Below, in pieces: positions 12,909 to 24,383 of a stretch of 64,000 bases of DNA (the stretch's first letter is position 1; each line of letters opens with the position of its first letter). Both the position numbers and the translations under genes were made by a program. This stretch comes from Desmodesmus armatus (taxonomy: Eukaryota; Chlorophyta; Chlorophyceae; Sphaeropleales; Scenedesmaceae). The notes beneath the pieces are model-generated. The model made no database searches and was not told where the DNA came from. It saw only the letters and a program-made list of their open reading frames with translations. Where the stretch lies: assembly GCA_007449985.2 (NCBI GenBank), contig VIIQ02000175.1, positions 62,001-126,000 on the forward strand. The letters are read 5' to 3'.

Positions 12909-13587
12909 GATCTGCCCTGCTCTGATAGCCCCTGCGCCTGGAAACCTGCTGTATGGTCGCTGTTGACAGCTGCTAAGGGGCCAGCCGCATCATGTAGGCC
13001 AGCCTGTTGATTGCTGCTGTGGCTGCCTTCAGGATCTTTCCTATGCAAGTATGTACAGTTGATCAATACACAGAAGGAAGAACGCCCTTTCACAGATTGA
13101 ACGGTGTGCTGTTGCTTGTTCCTGCTGCCAGATCAGACTTGAAAGGACAGCAACGAACAGATAGGTGCAAGTGGCAAAGCCAGAAGCCAGAACTCGGATT
13201 GAGGTGATAAGCTTGGAAACATGACTGATGCGTTCCTTCAGCAGAGTGACAGTTATTCAACAGATCAGGGCGTGCGCAACAACACCGGTCGTTGCAGAGC
13301 AGCGAATCAAACAGTGTGCATTCTCGATGGTAAATGCACTGAATCTAAACGCTACACGACAAAGCTCTTCACACGCTCTTCGCATTCCATCAACGTTGGA
13401 GTTTCCGAGACACAGCTGTTGAGGCCATTAACAGGAATGCAGCCTGCTGATCACGACCCTCTTCAGTTTGGTTCGGAAGTAACACAGGTAGGAGCAGCCT
13501 GATGCAGTCCTAGGCTGGCCCTGCTGTACCTGGTGCCAGCTTCTCAGCATATCCTCTTCCAATGCCCACCACTGCAACAGCCTGTGC
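12909..13587. promoter_or_regulatory. Divergent promoter region, NUP155 / SNX2
   Basis: About 680 bp separate the divergent start codons of NUP155 and the sorting nexin. It contains no supported coding sequence and no clear TATA box. It must carry both 5'UTRs and the promoters, unless SNX2 has an untranslated first exon here. Confidence 0.5.
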
Positions 13588-16500
13588 ATGGCAACCTCAA
13601 CACAGGCATTGCCTGCCTCGTCAGAAGCTTGGCAGCATCCACAATGTTGCAGCGTTGCTTTGATTGCGTGTGCTGAACAGGACACACATGCTGATGATTT
13701 GCCTGCCACATACGGCACAAGCAGCACAGCAGAACCCATGGGACACGCCCCGGTGGAACCATCTGCACCCCCAGCACCCCAGCAGCAGCAGCACGACCCC
13801 CTGGCACCCACAACAGCAGGAAGCGAGGGAGCCCAACAGCCAGGCTGGCAGCATTACCCTGACCCCTCCCCTGGTGGCAGCGGGGCAGGGACCCTACCCA
13901 GTACATCAAGCCCTGTAAGCCAACCGCAGCAGCAGCAACAGCAGCAGCAGCAGCAGGACCCCAGCAGTAACAGCCACTACCCCAACGTGCCTAACTTTGC
14001 TGACTACCCCAACTCCCTGGGTAGCGCAGGCAGTGGTGGCAGCTTGGGAGGAGGCTTGTCTCCCCGGGGATCCAGTGCAGCAGCAACCCTGGGCCTTGCA
14101 ACAGCGATCAGCACAATGCCAGCCAGCAACCCTGAGCTGCGTGTCACAGTGCTCAACCCACTCAGGCACATGGGCCCGTCGGGCATACCAGGTCAGTCCC
14201 TGCATCATGCAATGGGCTGATCAACCAGAGCGGAGTATGTTCCTCAGTATCTTTGTTGGCATTCAATCTTTCCACCCTGTTACAGCCCGCAGAAGCTGCA
14301 ATGGACCGGGTGCTTCACTCACTATCTCTGGTCTTGGGCTGGTAGCCTTGGAAGCTGTTTGGAGCTGTTGCCAACTGACAGTAGAGTCGTCATCAGAGTT
14401 GCTTATATCAGCATTGAACCTCCATCTGTGCCAGCAATCAGAGAGCAGGTACCTCACCGGTGCTGCATACTTGGGCACATAGGTAGGAGATTAGTTCCAG
14501 GAAGTCCCCACCCCCAGTTGCACGCACTGTTTACCCCCCCCCCCCCCCCCCGCCCGCGCCCTTCCCCGTGGTCGCACCCTCTGTCGCCCCCCCCCCCACA
14601 CACACACACACCCTCTGCTCCCCACCTCCCCACCCCCGTTCACCCGCCCTGCAGGCCTAGAGGAGGCCTACATCTCCTACGAGGTGGTCACCACCACCAG
14701 CCTGCCACACTTCAGCAAAGGCCGCCTCAGCGTGCGGCGGCGCTTTAGGGACGTTGTCAGTCTCTCCAACCTGCTGCCCAAGCTGCTACACGGCAGGTGC
14801 GACACAGAGGGCACACCACACCCTGTGCATTTCAACATGACAGCATCCAATACGATGTGCTGTCTTGACATGTGCGGTGTCACATGTGGAACAATCATCC
14901 AGCAGCAGCAGTGCGCCGACACTGTTGTCAGAGCAGCGCAGCAGTTCAGGCGGGACAGGCAGCAGAACCTCAGAGCAGCTGCAGTGCACAGTGCAAGTCA
15001 ATATAGCAAGGCTGGCGTGCCTTGGTGGCTTGGTCCACCAAGCCATTGTGGAGAGGAATGTATGTTAGCAACAGCACTTGGCTTCATGCTTTGGTCCATC
15101 ACTTCACATGGTGGTACGAACACAGTCAGTGGCTGCTGGACAGAGACTATCAGTCGCTGCTGACTGCACGGCGTCTGCATACCAACCGTTGCCTGCAGCT
15201 TCCTGCCTGCGCGTCCTGAGAAGAACCTTATTGAGGGCCGCCGCATGACGGACGGCTTCATTGAGGCCCGGCGGGCAGCACTGGAGCGCTACCTCAACAG
15301 ACTGGCAGCACACCCCGCAGCATGCAGGAGCGAGGTGAGGGGGCAGGACTACTTTCTCATGGAGGCGATTATCACACTGCACCATTACTCTGGGTTTCAG
15401 GGATTTCTATCGGTTGAGATGGGGTCAAGTTGTTGTGGTCCTACCCACAGATTGCCAGAGCAAATTGAGCGGTCAGTACTATCAGACTTCATGAAGTGGC
15501 CCAGTGACCACTGGGGGCAAGGAGGGCGATGGCGCATAACACGGTGTCCCAGTCTTCAGCTAGAGAGTCACCAGTTGAAGAATGGGACACCGTGTTGACC
15601 GCCACCGGGCTCCTTGCCCCAGTGGTCACTGGGCCACTACATGACGTCCGGTAGCATGGTCTGTTGAGTTGCAGTAAGCAAAGAATATTCACTGTGTCGC
15701 ATACCCCGCAGCATGCAAGAGGGGATGAGCTACCTTACCAGGTGCTCTGCCTCGGTCCGAGGTTTCTTTGGGGGGGGGGGTACCCGGGGGGGGGGGGGGG
15801 TCCCACCTGCTGGTCACACACAGCGCAATCGGGCTGACCCAACTGCTGAGTCCCCAAGGCAACGCCTCAAATGGTGTGATACGCCCAACACCCCGCATTG
15901 GCCTGGCCTGGGCTGCGCTGCCGAGCTTTGCTCTGCCAGTAGCTGCGCAGAGCTGTGTTGCTTGCTGCTTTACGGGCCTGGTATCTAGATACACAATTGT
16001 CATCAGAGCCTGTTGCAGCATGCATGTTGATGGTGCGTCATCGACGTGTGCAAGCAGCATGCATTGAGCAGCATAGACCATCCTGCCGTTGAATCATCAG
16101 CTATGGTACAACAGGCTCCAACGATCGCTGGGTGTGGTGTGGTTTGCCCATGCTGTGTTGCATGACTGTGCTGCTTCAGGTGCTGCGTGTGTTTCTGGAG
16201 GCTGACGGCAGTCTGAGGAGTAACCCCGCCTGGAGGAGCCTCAAGCCCAATGTGCTCACACCAACACAGGCAAGGCACTGTAGCTTGATCTGGACACAGG
16301 GTCTGCATCAATTGCCTTGCTGGTGGCTGTTCACTGCACTCCAGCTGGATTTGCTGACTGGCAAATGCAGAGTGACGTCTGCAGACGTAGGTTGACAGAC
16401 GAATGCAGACTGACGTATGCAGAATGGCCGGCAAATGCAGAGTGACGTCTGCAGACGCAGCTGACAGACAAATGCAGACTGACGTATGCAGAATGGCCAG

Positions 16501-19500
16501 AAACCACCCTCATCCCTAGCCGAATGCATCACATCACATTACAGATCACATCACACATTACATTCACCCGCACCCCTGCACTCCATGCCCGCCCTGCAGG
16601 CCACCAGCCGCCTCCTTGCATTGCATTGCAGTACATTGCAGTACATTGCATCGAATTGCACATCACATTCATCGGAGACCACAAGTTCACCTTTGTATTG
16701 TTAAATAACATCACACTATCTCACACCAACATTCAGCCGCACCCCTGCACTCCCTGCCTGCCCGCAGGCCACCAGCCGCCTCATCCGCAGCCTGGTTTGA
16801 AATGAGGGGGGAGTGTCATGTAAAACTACATCAACAATGTGACAATTGCAATGAGTGACAGTACAATTTATTGCATTGCATCACTTATGAAATTGCACAA
16901 CAATTCACCCGCACCCCTGCATTGCCTTCCTGCCCGCCCTCAGGCCACCAGCCGCCTCATTCGCAGCCTGGTGGGTGTGCGCAAGACAGCACCCACACCC
17001 AGCGAGGTGGTGCAGCCGGCCGCAGCATGCAGGGACGTCTACAGGCTGCTGCACGAGAACATACAGCAGATGCGGGGCAGCTTCAAACACTCACCACTCA
17101 GTTCCGAGGTGAGGGGGGTCATGCTGCTGCCGCGACAGCACAGCCTGGAGGAGGGGGGGTTTCAAGGCGATGCGCAGCTTTCTGGCTGGTGCAGGACGAC
17201 CTTTCCCTGCAATGCTTTCAACTCTATGCCTCTAGATGCTTCTAGCAGCCAATGAAAAGGAATCTTATGATGTACACCAGTAAAGTAATACGTCAAATAT
17301 GACCAATTAACATGTTTTTGTTGCTGACACTCCCTGGCTACTGCTTTTTTGCATGTGCAGGAGGTGTCCATGCGGGACGACACCGCCCTAGTAGAGGATG
17401 CTGCAGCAGCAGTACACGTGGCCCTGCACCGTGCTGAGGCCTGGGCACGGCTGGCTGCTGCACGGGGGGTTCTGCTGGGTGAAGCATCCATCGCTCTGGC
17501 TGCCCTGGGCACATTTGAGGGCAGCTACACATACGGAGACGCACACACCATACAGGCCGCCAATACAGCCGGGCAGGTGCGCACTGCAAATGTGTTGCAT
17601 ACCAGGGGGTCCTGGTATAGTTTGGTGCTGGGACAGGAATCTGTCTTACGCTTGGTTTTTGGTTTTCTTGCTTGGTGTGTAGGCTGGCATGCACTGGTAG
17701 TCCGGGCAGCTAGGGCTGGGGCGGTTGGATGCTACATCGTCAAGAAGCTGCATGATGTACTGTTCACACTTCCATTGCATGGTTCGCCCAGACACCTTCA
17801 AGCGTACCTCGTCCCTGCAGGCATGGACTTCACTCCTCACTCCTCATCGCACAGGCCTCTCAGTCTGTCAGCACGATCTGTGCCTCAGCAGCAGCATTGG
17901 CCAGCAGCACCCTGCAGCCCCTGCGGGACCACCACTGCTTCACCCCCCCCCCTCACTGTGACGCTGCATCATCCCTGGATGATGATGTGTACCCAGTCAT
18001 CTGACATTCCTGTTACATGCCGCCACTCCTCATCGCACAGGCCTCTCAATCAGTCAGCACGATCTGCGCCTCAGCAGCAGCATCGGCCAGCAGCACACTG
18101 CAGCCCCTGCGGGACCACCACGCCATCACGCCCAACGTGCTGGCAGCGCTACACACGCGCGAGCGTCAGCTGCTGACGGTGATGACCTTGCGGCAGGACC
18201 TGGAGGACAAACGGGCAAAGCTCAGCGCAGCACAGCTCATGCCAGCGTCGCAGGCCAAGCGGGTGGGTGCAGGGGGGGAGAGGGGGGAGAGACAGGGGAA
18301 AGGGGGGGGGGTTGCAAGACAGACGCGTAAGCTCAGCACAGTACAGCTTGGTGCAAGGGGAGGGGGAGTGAGCAGTAACAGGGGGGGGGGGGCGCCAGCT
18401 GCTGACGGTGATGATGTTGCGGCAGGACTTGGAGGACAAACGCGCCAAGCTCAGCGCGGCACAGCTCATGCGGGCGTCGCAGGCCAAGCGGGGTGGGTGC
18501 AAGGGGTGGGGGGGGGGAGGAGCTTGGAGGAGGAGGGGAGTCAGGGGGGGGTGGCAGTGGGGAGGGAGTGCATGACAGATCCGTAAGTCAGCTTGGTGCA
18601 AGGGAAGGGGGCAGTGTAGCAGTAGCAGGGGGGGGGGGCGGTGCCAGCTGCTGACGGTGATGACGTTGCGGCAGGACCTGGAGGTCAAACGGGCAAAGCT
18701 CAGCACAGCTCATGTTGGCCTCGCATGCCAAGCGGGTGGGTGCAAGGAGGGCGGGGGGAGGGGGAGGCGGGCAGGCAGGGGGGCGGGGGGCAGGCAGATG
18801 TGTTGAACTCAGCGTAGCATAGCTCTTGCCAGCTTTGCAGCAAAGCGGGTTTGTGCAAGGGAGAAGAGAGCGCAGCAGGGTGGGGGGAGGAAGGGGGGTG
18901 GCAAGACAGACAGTGATGACGTTGCGGCAAGACCTGGAGGACAAACGCACCAAGCTCAGCGCAGCACAGCGCATGCCGGCCTTTCAAACCAAGCGGGTGC
19001 GTGCAGAGGGGAGGGGGCCAACCCGAGGGGGAAGGGGACACAGGCGGTCAGTACGCTGCGGCCAAACCGTCCTGCCAGTGAATGCACACACATTTGTTGC
19101 TGTTGGCATATGAAAGCACAACATCACAAAACCACATTGCTGCTGCTACCTGGTGGCAACCACGCATTCGCAGGTGGACACGCTGCGCAGCCAGGTGTCT
19201 CAGCTGGAGGTGTCTGCTGCAGCAGCTGAGGCCGAGTACAGCAGGCAGCTGGCCAGGAACAGGGAGGAGCTGGAGGGACTCAGGGCAACACGGGGCAAGG
19301 AGCTCACGGCCATGCTGGTGAGTCGGCACAGACATTTGCTGTGCTTCGTCCTTTTTTGTAGGCCTCCAAACCTCACCTCCAGCTAGCTAAGGGGGCTGAG
19401 GGCCACATGGGGCAAGCAGCTGACCGCCATGCTGGTGGAACTAATTACTTGCTGGTGTCAGGGCTGATGTGACAGCGACCGCCACCTAGCCTATAGCAGA

Positions 19501-19855
19501 ATGTGGCTTGAATGGGTCCAGCCGTACGGGCCGCAAGGGCAAGAAGCTCACTGCCGTGCTGGTGGCTCTGCACACACCATTGACTGAATTGCTGATGTGG
19601 CGGCCACCATCCAGCTACATGTTACAGCAGTTCCACAATACTGCGCCTCAACAGGGTCCAGCAGTGACGCCCAAAGACACCAGTGTCAGAGCAGCTGTGT
19701 GTTTTGTCTTGCAGGCTGAGCTGGCGGGCCACATGCTGCAGCAGGATCAGCAGGAGGCGGCTGTGTGGAACAGCTTGCTGCAGAAGCTGCCAGCACCCAA
19801 GCAGACCACGGCATACATGAAGCAGCGAGACCTGGTGATGGGCCCGCTGACGTGA
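13588..19855 (+). CDS. SNX2: Sorting nexin SNX2-like (PX domain plus Vps5/BAR-like region)
   Basis: Phosphoinositide-binding membrane-remodelling protein of retromer-linked endosomal sorting; plants have SNX1 and SNX2a/b. Nine exons: 13588-14191, 14655-14796, 15199-15334, 16180-16269, 16944-17108, 17361-17576, 18041-18262, 19174-19317, 19715-19855, giving 619 residues with all phases consistent. Residues 1 to about 200 are disordered (Pro, Gln, Ser; one run of about ten Gln). The PX domain follows (ELRVTVLNP, VRRRFRDVVSLSNLL, then FLPARPEKN), resembling Arabidopsis SNX2b. The C-terminal helical region (EVVQPAAACRDVYRLLHENI, TLRQDLEDKRAKLSAAQ, AEAEYSRQLARNREELEGL) matches the Vps5/BAR part. 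The start is uncertain: ATG 13588 is first, but in-frame ATG 13738 would remove 50 residues lacking family similarity. Intron 4 appears to use a GC donor at 16270. Confidence 0.88.
15490..15643. repeat. Intronic inverted repeat (long hairpin 2)
   Basis: Arms 15490-15561 and 15573-15643 are near-perfect reverse complements with an 11-nt loop. Long uninterrupted blocks include GTGGCCCAGTGACCACTGGG and AACACGGTGTCCCA. It lies in SNX2 intron 3. RNA from either strand would fold into a stem of about 70 bp, as expected of a MITE-like foldback or a small-RNA precursor. Confidence 0.85.
16359..16502. repeat. 72-bp tandem duplication built from shorter related units
   Basis: Two adjacent copies, each containing GGCAAATGCAGAGTGACGTC and AATGCAGACTGACGTATGCA. 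The subunits are themselves related, so the block looks like a small expanding satellite. It lies in SNX2 intron 4. Confidence 0.8.
16562..16797 (+). repeat. Two partial copies of SNX2 exon 5 5' end
   Basis: Copies at 16562-16616 and 16731-16797 repeat the acceptor and first coding bases of exon 5 (true copy 16902-16975), each led by the same CACCCGCACCCCTGC-like tract. The second copy keeps about 30 exon bases before diverging. Both lie upstream of the true exon. Confidence 0.85.
17838..17940 (+). repeat. Partial copy of SNX2 exon 7 5' end
   Basis: About 100 bp repeat the acceptor and the first roughly 80 coding bases of exon 7 (true copy from 18024), upstream of the exon, with a small number of substitutions. 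Confidence 0.85.
18391..19006 (+). repeat. Array of three or more partial copies of SNX2 exon 7 3' end
   Basis: Copies at 18391-18502, 18640-18746 and 18911-19006 repeat the exon part encoding TLRQDLEDKRAKLSAAQ plus the donor GTGGGTGC. G-runs separate them, and shorter fragments lie near 18320 and 18805. All are downstream of the true exon 7 (18041-18262). Some are frameshifted or substituted, so no single copy looks like a functional exon. Confidence 0.85.
19390..19570 (+). repeat. Two partial copies of SNX2 exon 8 3' end
   Basis: Near 19390-19440 and 19526-19570 the stretch encoding RATRGKELTAML and the donor is repeated with substitutions, downstream of exon 8. Confidence 0.7.
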
Positions 19856-20085
19856 CTGATGCAGGGGGGAAAACCTGGGCACCAGTGGATAAGTTTAGCA
19901 GGCAGAAAGCCTGCAGCGCCTGGTTAGGCCAGCTGGAGAGAGCGGCAGCTGCGTGAGCAGTTGGGGGTGCTCGCTGGATTGCGGGAGTTAACCGTGTCAG
20001 CAGTATCAGAGGCATGGTTGTTTGGACCCGGTGTACCCGGGCTCCCCTGGGGGAATGCTACAGATGTCATGTATCATAGCAGCGT

Positions 20086-20090
20086 TGTAA
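20086..20090 (+). terminator. TGTAA polyadenylation signal, SNX2
   Basis: Chlorophyte-type signal, 231 bases after the SNX2 stop codon. Assignment is by position only. Confidence 0.45.
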
Positions 20091-20736
20091 GGGATGTGAC
20101 AGGCAGTTGTGGCAGTTGTGGTTTGGCGGTGGTGTTGTGCACATATCACTTGTGTGCATGCAGGACCTGTACAAAGTGCAGGGATGATTTGCAGAAGTAC
20201 TATGTAACAGGGTGTGTTGTCTATCCATCAACAATAGGTTCCTGAATTGGGTGGGGGAGCACGTGGGGGAGGGGGAGGCGAAGGAATGGCAGAGGGGCGC
20301 AGCAGGGGCAGGTGGCTGCTGAACTGTGTGCTTCTGGCTTGAGTGAACCTTATTTCCCGGCTTAATAGCTTGCCTGCGATCATTGACCGAGTCACTTTGA
20401 CGATGTTATATTGACCAACATGGGACCTCCAGTGAGGAAGCCTCGCACACCTTAGTCGCCACCAGTAGCAAAATTGTTTGAACTTTGTTTTATCTGCGTC
20501 AGTGATAGTGCCTGTTTTGCAAAGCCTGTTGCAAGTGTTGGTTGCTTGGTGAGTGCGCAAGCCTACACACCACTGTCGCAGCATTTTCACAAAACACAAA
20601 TGTTTTATATCAATAGATTACAGGCTCAATGGCGGATCACAGCAGTTGTGACCGGGTGCAGTTCCTCCGCATGCGCATCACATCTGGGCAGAAGCAGAAC
20701 ACAGCTCAAGCTGCCCAGACGACGCTGCATGGAGCT

Positions 20737-20742
20737 TATAAA
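20737..20742 (+). promoter_or_regulatory. TATA box, VPR1
   Basis: TATAAA in the context GAGCTTATAAAGC, 112 bases upstream of the VPR1 ATG. This spacing suits a TATA box plus a short 5'UTR. Confidence 0.55.
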
Positions 20743-20853
20743 GCATGTGTAATAGCAACAAAGCTTTGTTCAGTAACTAGCTCATCGTTGCTGCTCGCCT
20801 GTCGCCTTTGACTTTGTTGCAGAGAAATTCCTTCAAGTCAGCAGCCAGGCAAC

Positions 20854-22719
20854 ATGGCGAGGCGTGTGACAGCTGCAGTGTGCTTCTTGTTAATTTCAGG
20901 TCGGTATAGTGTGTCTCCTTGAATATCCGCAGCTGCTCAGGCAGCGCAGCAGCCACCACCAGTAGTTGCCTGTTGGTTGCTGAGACAGCATGCGTGCACA
21001 CTACCATCACCCCTGCCACTCCTGCTGCTCTTGACATGGTGCTGTCTGTGTGTGACGCTGCAGTGTACGGAGCCTCAGCTTCCCGTAACCTGCAGGCAGC
21101 TGACTGTCTCTTCTGTGGCAAGGGGAAAGGAAAATCAGCGCCGGCCCCTGTAAGTACTCCCGGCGATGAAAGTCACAGTATCACCCTTCAACCTTTGCCC
21201 TCCAGAATCACAAGCCTAGCCCCGGCAACGTCCTGACTGCTGATTGGCATGCATGGAGGCTTCAGCCAACTTGCCTCCTGCGGCTAGCATAGAATGTGGG
21301 CAGGGTGGTGACTACACATCACCACCACCACCACCACCACAACCACCACCACCACCACCATCATGACCTCAGCGGCTCTGACCAGTCACCCACCCTGCAA
21401 TCCTTTCTGCAGGTCGCCCAGCAGTACATTGTGGCAGCACAGCCACAGTATGTCGCAGCGCAACCACAGTATGTCGCAGCACAGCCACAGTACGTGGTAG
21501 CCGCACAGCCTCAGTACGTGATGGCACCACCAACCTACGTGGCAGCAGCACCCGCCCCAGCACCCCCACAAATCGTGCAGGTGAGGCTTCAGGATATTAT
21601 TACTGTATTTTTTATTGTGATATTATATTTGAAATTAAAAAAATTTCAGGCGCTTGTAGTTCTTGGCCACCGTGGTCCATGCAGTGCCTCTGATGCAAGA
21701 GGGATGGGGCTCTGATGACAGCTAGTACCCACCACTCACATTCTCACACTGTGTGCACCCAAAGTCCCTCCTTGTTTCTGCCGGTGGCATCAAGAAGCCT
21801 GTGTAAGTTGGCAAATAGGCGGACTTGGCATCCCAACAGCTGAACAGCAAGCCATTGCCGTTGTGTGGGACTGCTATACTTCGGGACCGAGAACAAGTGT
21901 GTGAGTGTGGAACTTACGCTGTGTGTGCGAACTGCAGGTGCCTGTCCCAGGACCCCCCGTGCCCGTCCCTGTGCCCAACCCCATCCCCACCCCAGTAAGT
22001 GTACACTATTCTAAGCAGACTTACCAGGCTGGAGGCTGCATGCACCTGGTACAGGCAAAGCTGAGAGCCTCTCTGAGAGCATAATGGTGCATGACAAAAG
22101 AGCACAACTGCCAAGTGGCAGAGGTAAATTGTGTAAACCTTAGTGTAAAAAGTATGTGTGGGCTGCTTGCTGCTGCTTTGCACCCAGGTTCCCGTGCCTG
22201 TGCCCACCCCTGTCTACAAGGAGGTCATCAAGACAGTGCAGGTGAGCAAATAAGTTGAAGTCACTACATACGATATCAGCATATGACGGGGTGGCTGTTG
22301 ACTGGGCAGCCAGGGTGTTATGGGGCTGATTGAGCCTCACGCTGAGCAACAAGGGAGATAAGTTCCTCTTGGACTTGACCATCCTTTCCAAGGACGCCCT
22401 TCCCCCCATTCATGTAACAGCAGCGAACCCAATATGTCACAAGTTGTGCATGCCATGGGACACTAGTATACTGGTAGGTCAGTGACTGGGCTGTCAACTG
22501 ATGTCTGCTGCTGCCTTGCCTGCTACTGTGCATCCCTGTTTTGCGCAGGTCCCTGTGCCAGTCCCTGTGCCCGTGCAGAAGAAGCACACAACCATCAACA
22601 TCAACGCCAACGTGACACCACCCCCTCAGGTCCACATCAACCCCAACATCAGTGTCCAGCCACCCCCTCATGTCACCGTTGTTGGCCCTCCCATCGTCCA
22701 TCACGGCAAGGGCCACTAA
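20854..22719 (+). CDS. VPR1: secreted Val-Pro / Gln-Tyr-Val repeat protein
   Basis: Not assignable to a known family. Six exons: 20854-20899, 21064-21149, 21413-21580, 21938-21994, 22188-22241, 22549-22719, giving 193 residues. A signal peptide (MARRVTAAVCFLLISVYGASA) is split by a phase-1 intron. A GKGKGKSAPAP segment follows, then several QYVAAQP units, then VPVPGPPVPVPVP and further Val-Pro blocks, a KKHTTININANV segment and the C-terminus HHGKGH. Exons 3-6 are phase 0 at both ends, and exons 4-6 each begin with codons for Val-Pro-Val-Pro, so they are interchangeable cassettes. It is probably an extracellular or cell-wall protein; that is inference from the signal peptide and composition. 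First of four tandem paralogues. An alternative acceptor at 21292 would add a His-rich block (see findings). Confidence 0.78.
21320..21363 (+). repeat. CAC trinucleotide repeat (His codons)
   Basis: CAC/CAT triplets lie just before VPR1 exon 3, in the same reading frame, coding for eight His, one Asn and seven His if included in the mRNA. Confidence 0.9.
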
Positions 22720-23918
22720 GCCTTTCTGCAGCTGCTCTATAGCTGCGACACTCCGATGTAACTATATCAACAGAGCAGCAGACGGGTGGCAGTTTGCCGT
22801 GGGGCACTGTGTGTGTGCTGCTGGGTTTGTGGTGGCTGCAGCTGAGTTGACGTGAAGTAAAGTCGGCTGACAGCTGAGCTTTGCAGGGTGCAGCAGCATT
22901 GAGGTTTGTGTTGCTTGAGGACAGCCCCCCACTGTGGGCATAGATTGGGTCCAATAGCAAGCAGCACAGTATATATATGCTGCAAGGTTTTGTTTCTCAC
23001 AGCAGTGCTGATCAACACAGCTCATTGATCGCACTGTGAATGCATGCCACGGCCCTGAAAGGGGTCTGGACAAGGGGGTGTTTCTGGTTGTGATCCGATA
23101 GATTGCATGTACATCTCATTTCTGTATGACGTTTGAAAAGCCCTTTGAGCAATGCTCTGTCAGTCAAAGCTTGTCATGTGTGTTGTGCTGTTGGGATGGC
23201 TACCTTTAGCCCCTAAGTTGCCTGCTTGCCAATAGGCGCCCTCCTGAGGTGAGGGTGGTAACCAGCATGGGTCACCAGGCTTCAGCACAAATGTAACTTG
23301 TGCATCGCGTGCATGGTGCAGCAATCAGCCACAAAATGGGTCTGCTGGCTTGACCTCTGTGGGACAGCTGTGCTGGTTGTTGCGAATGACACCACCGGTT
23401 GTATCAGTTGGTTTAGCGTACGCCGTATGACTGCAACTTGAAACGATAGTAAACGTATCAATTCATGTCTTGTGATATAATTATTCCAGACGTCCTTTCC
23501 CGGCAAGTCCAGAAAAAAGCGCGAAACATTTGTCGTCCGTGATTGCACAATACCCTTGAGCACCGTCACACACACTGCTGGACAATCCTCGCTTGGACTG
23601 AAACACAAAACAACTTATCAGCGCGCCCTCCAGGTTGCGATTTGCGGCCAGCCGTGGTAAGGTGAGCAGCATTGACAAAACGATGCTTTGAGAGCAATGA
23701 TATATGTTTTAAAACGTCCTTTTTGTATTATATATGATCGCCAATGGAGCCTCCATCGTGCATTGCAGCAACCACCCACCCTAGCAGGTGTGCTGCTGCC
23801 CTGGCATGCAGCCTGACGTGATCTCCAACATCAAGCAGCAGCCTGTCAAGGTATCACTTGATTAACTGAACTCCTTTCTACTTGCCCTTGCAGGCTTACA
23901 GTGAAACTTGAGTGCATC
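22720..23918. other. Intergenic between VPR1 and VPR2
   Basis: No supported gene. TGTAA at 22757-22761 could end VPR1. The stretch 23,400-23,760 is clearly more AT-rich than its surroundings (for example TATTATATATG near 23,727) and may include the VPR2 promoter. TTGCCCTTGCAG at 23,882-23,893 resembles an acceptor, so VPR2 may have an untranslated 5' exon. Confidence 0.45.
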
Positions 23919-24383
23919 ATGCACCAACAGCAGATGCGATTGGCGTGTTCTGGAGCAGCCCTGCTGGCAGTGCTACTGGCCATCCCAGGAGCAGCAGCAG
24001 GCAGGCAGCTCTCAGCAGTCAACTTCCACGGCAAAGGCCCTAGATATAACGTCGTTGGACCCGCAACGGGCGCCTTCGTACAGCAGCGCACATATTTTAT
24101 GCCAGCAGCAGCAGCTCCCGTTGTAGCAGCATACGCACAGCCAGTGGCCCAACCAATCGTTGCATCCGCATATCAGCCAGTAATGGCCCAGCAGCCTCTG
24201 GTAGTTGCTGCACAACCGACTATGGTGGCTGCTCAGCCCACAATTGTTGCAGCAGCACCTTCTTTTGTGGCAGCGGCCCCCCCTAAGATTGACCTGGGGG
24301 TGAAGATGAACATCGGTGTAGAGCTCCAAAAGAGCATGCAGGGAGACGTTGTGTCAATGTTCAAGGGGCACCACCACGGGTGA
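23919..24383 (+). CDS. VPR2: secreted low-complexity protein, single coding exon
   Basis: 154 residues from the first ATG; a second in-frame ATG 15 bases later would still leave a full signal peptide. The signal peptide core is ACSGAALLAVLLAIPGAAAG, followed by RQLSAVNFHGKGPRY. The rest is Ala/Pro/Gln/Val repeats (PVAQPIVASAYQPVMAQQP, then VVAAQP-type units), a short segment KIDLGVKMNIGVELQK, and a His-rich C-terminus (FKGHHHG). It shares the HGKG motif, the VAAQP repeat and the His/Gly/Lys tail with VPR1, but lacks Val-Pro cassettes and introns within the coding part. Probably extracellular; function unknown. Confidence 0.75.
   Translation: MHQQQMRLACSGAALLAVLLAIPGAAAGRQLSAVNFHGKGPRYNVVGPATGAFVQQRTYFMPAAAAPVVAAYAQPVAQPIVASAYQPVMAQQPLVVAAQPTMVAAQPTIVAAAPSFVAAAPPKIDLGVKMNIGVELQKSMQGDVVSMFKGHHHG

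Larger units (their letters stand above)
19856..20853. other. Intergenic: SNX2 3'UTR and VPR1 promoter
   Basis: No supported coding sequence. A TGTAA polyadenylation signal at 20086-20090 (a second near 20204) could end SNX2. A TATAAA box at 20737-20742 lies 112 bases before the VPR1 start codon. Confidence 0.5.

Noticed and set aside
21150..21236. Read-through of VPR1 intron 2
   Set aside because: The frame stops at 21236, whereas splicing to 21413 (or 21293) keeps the repeat region in frame.
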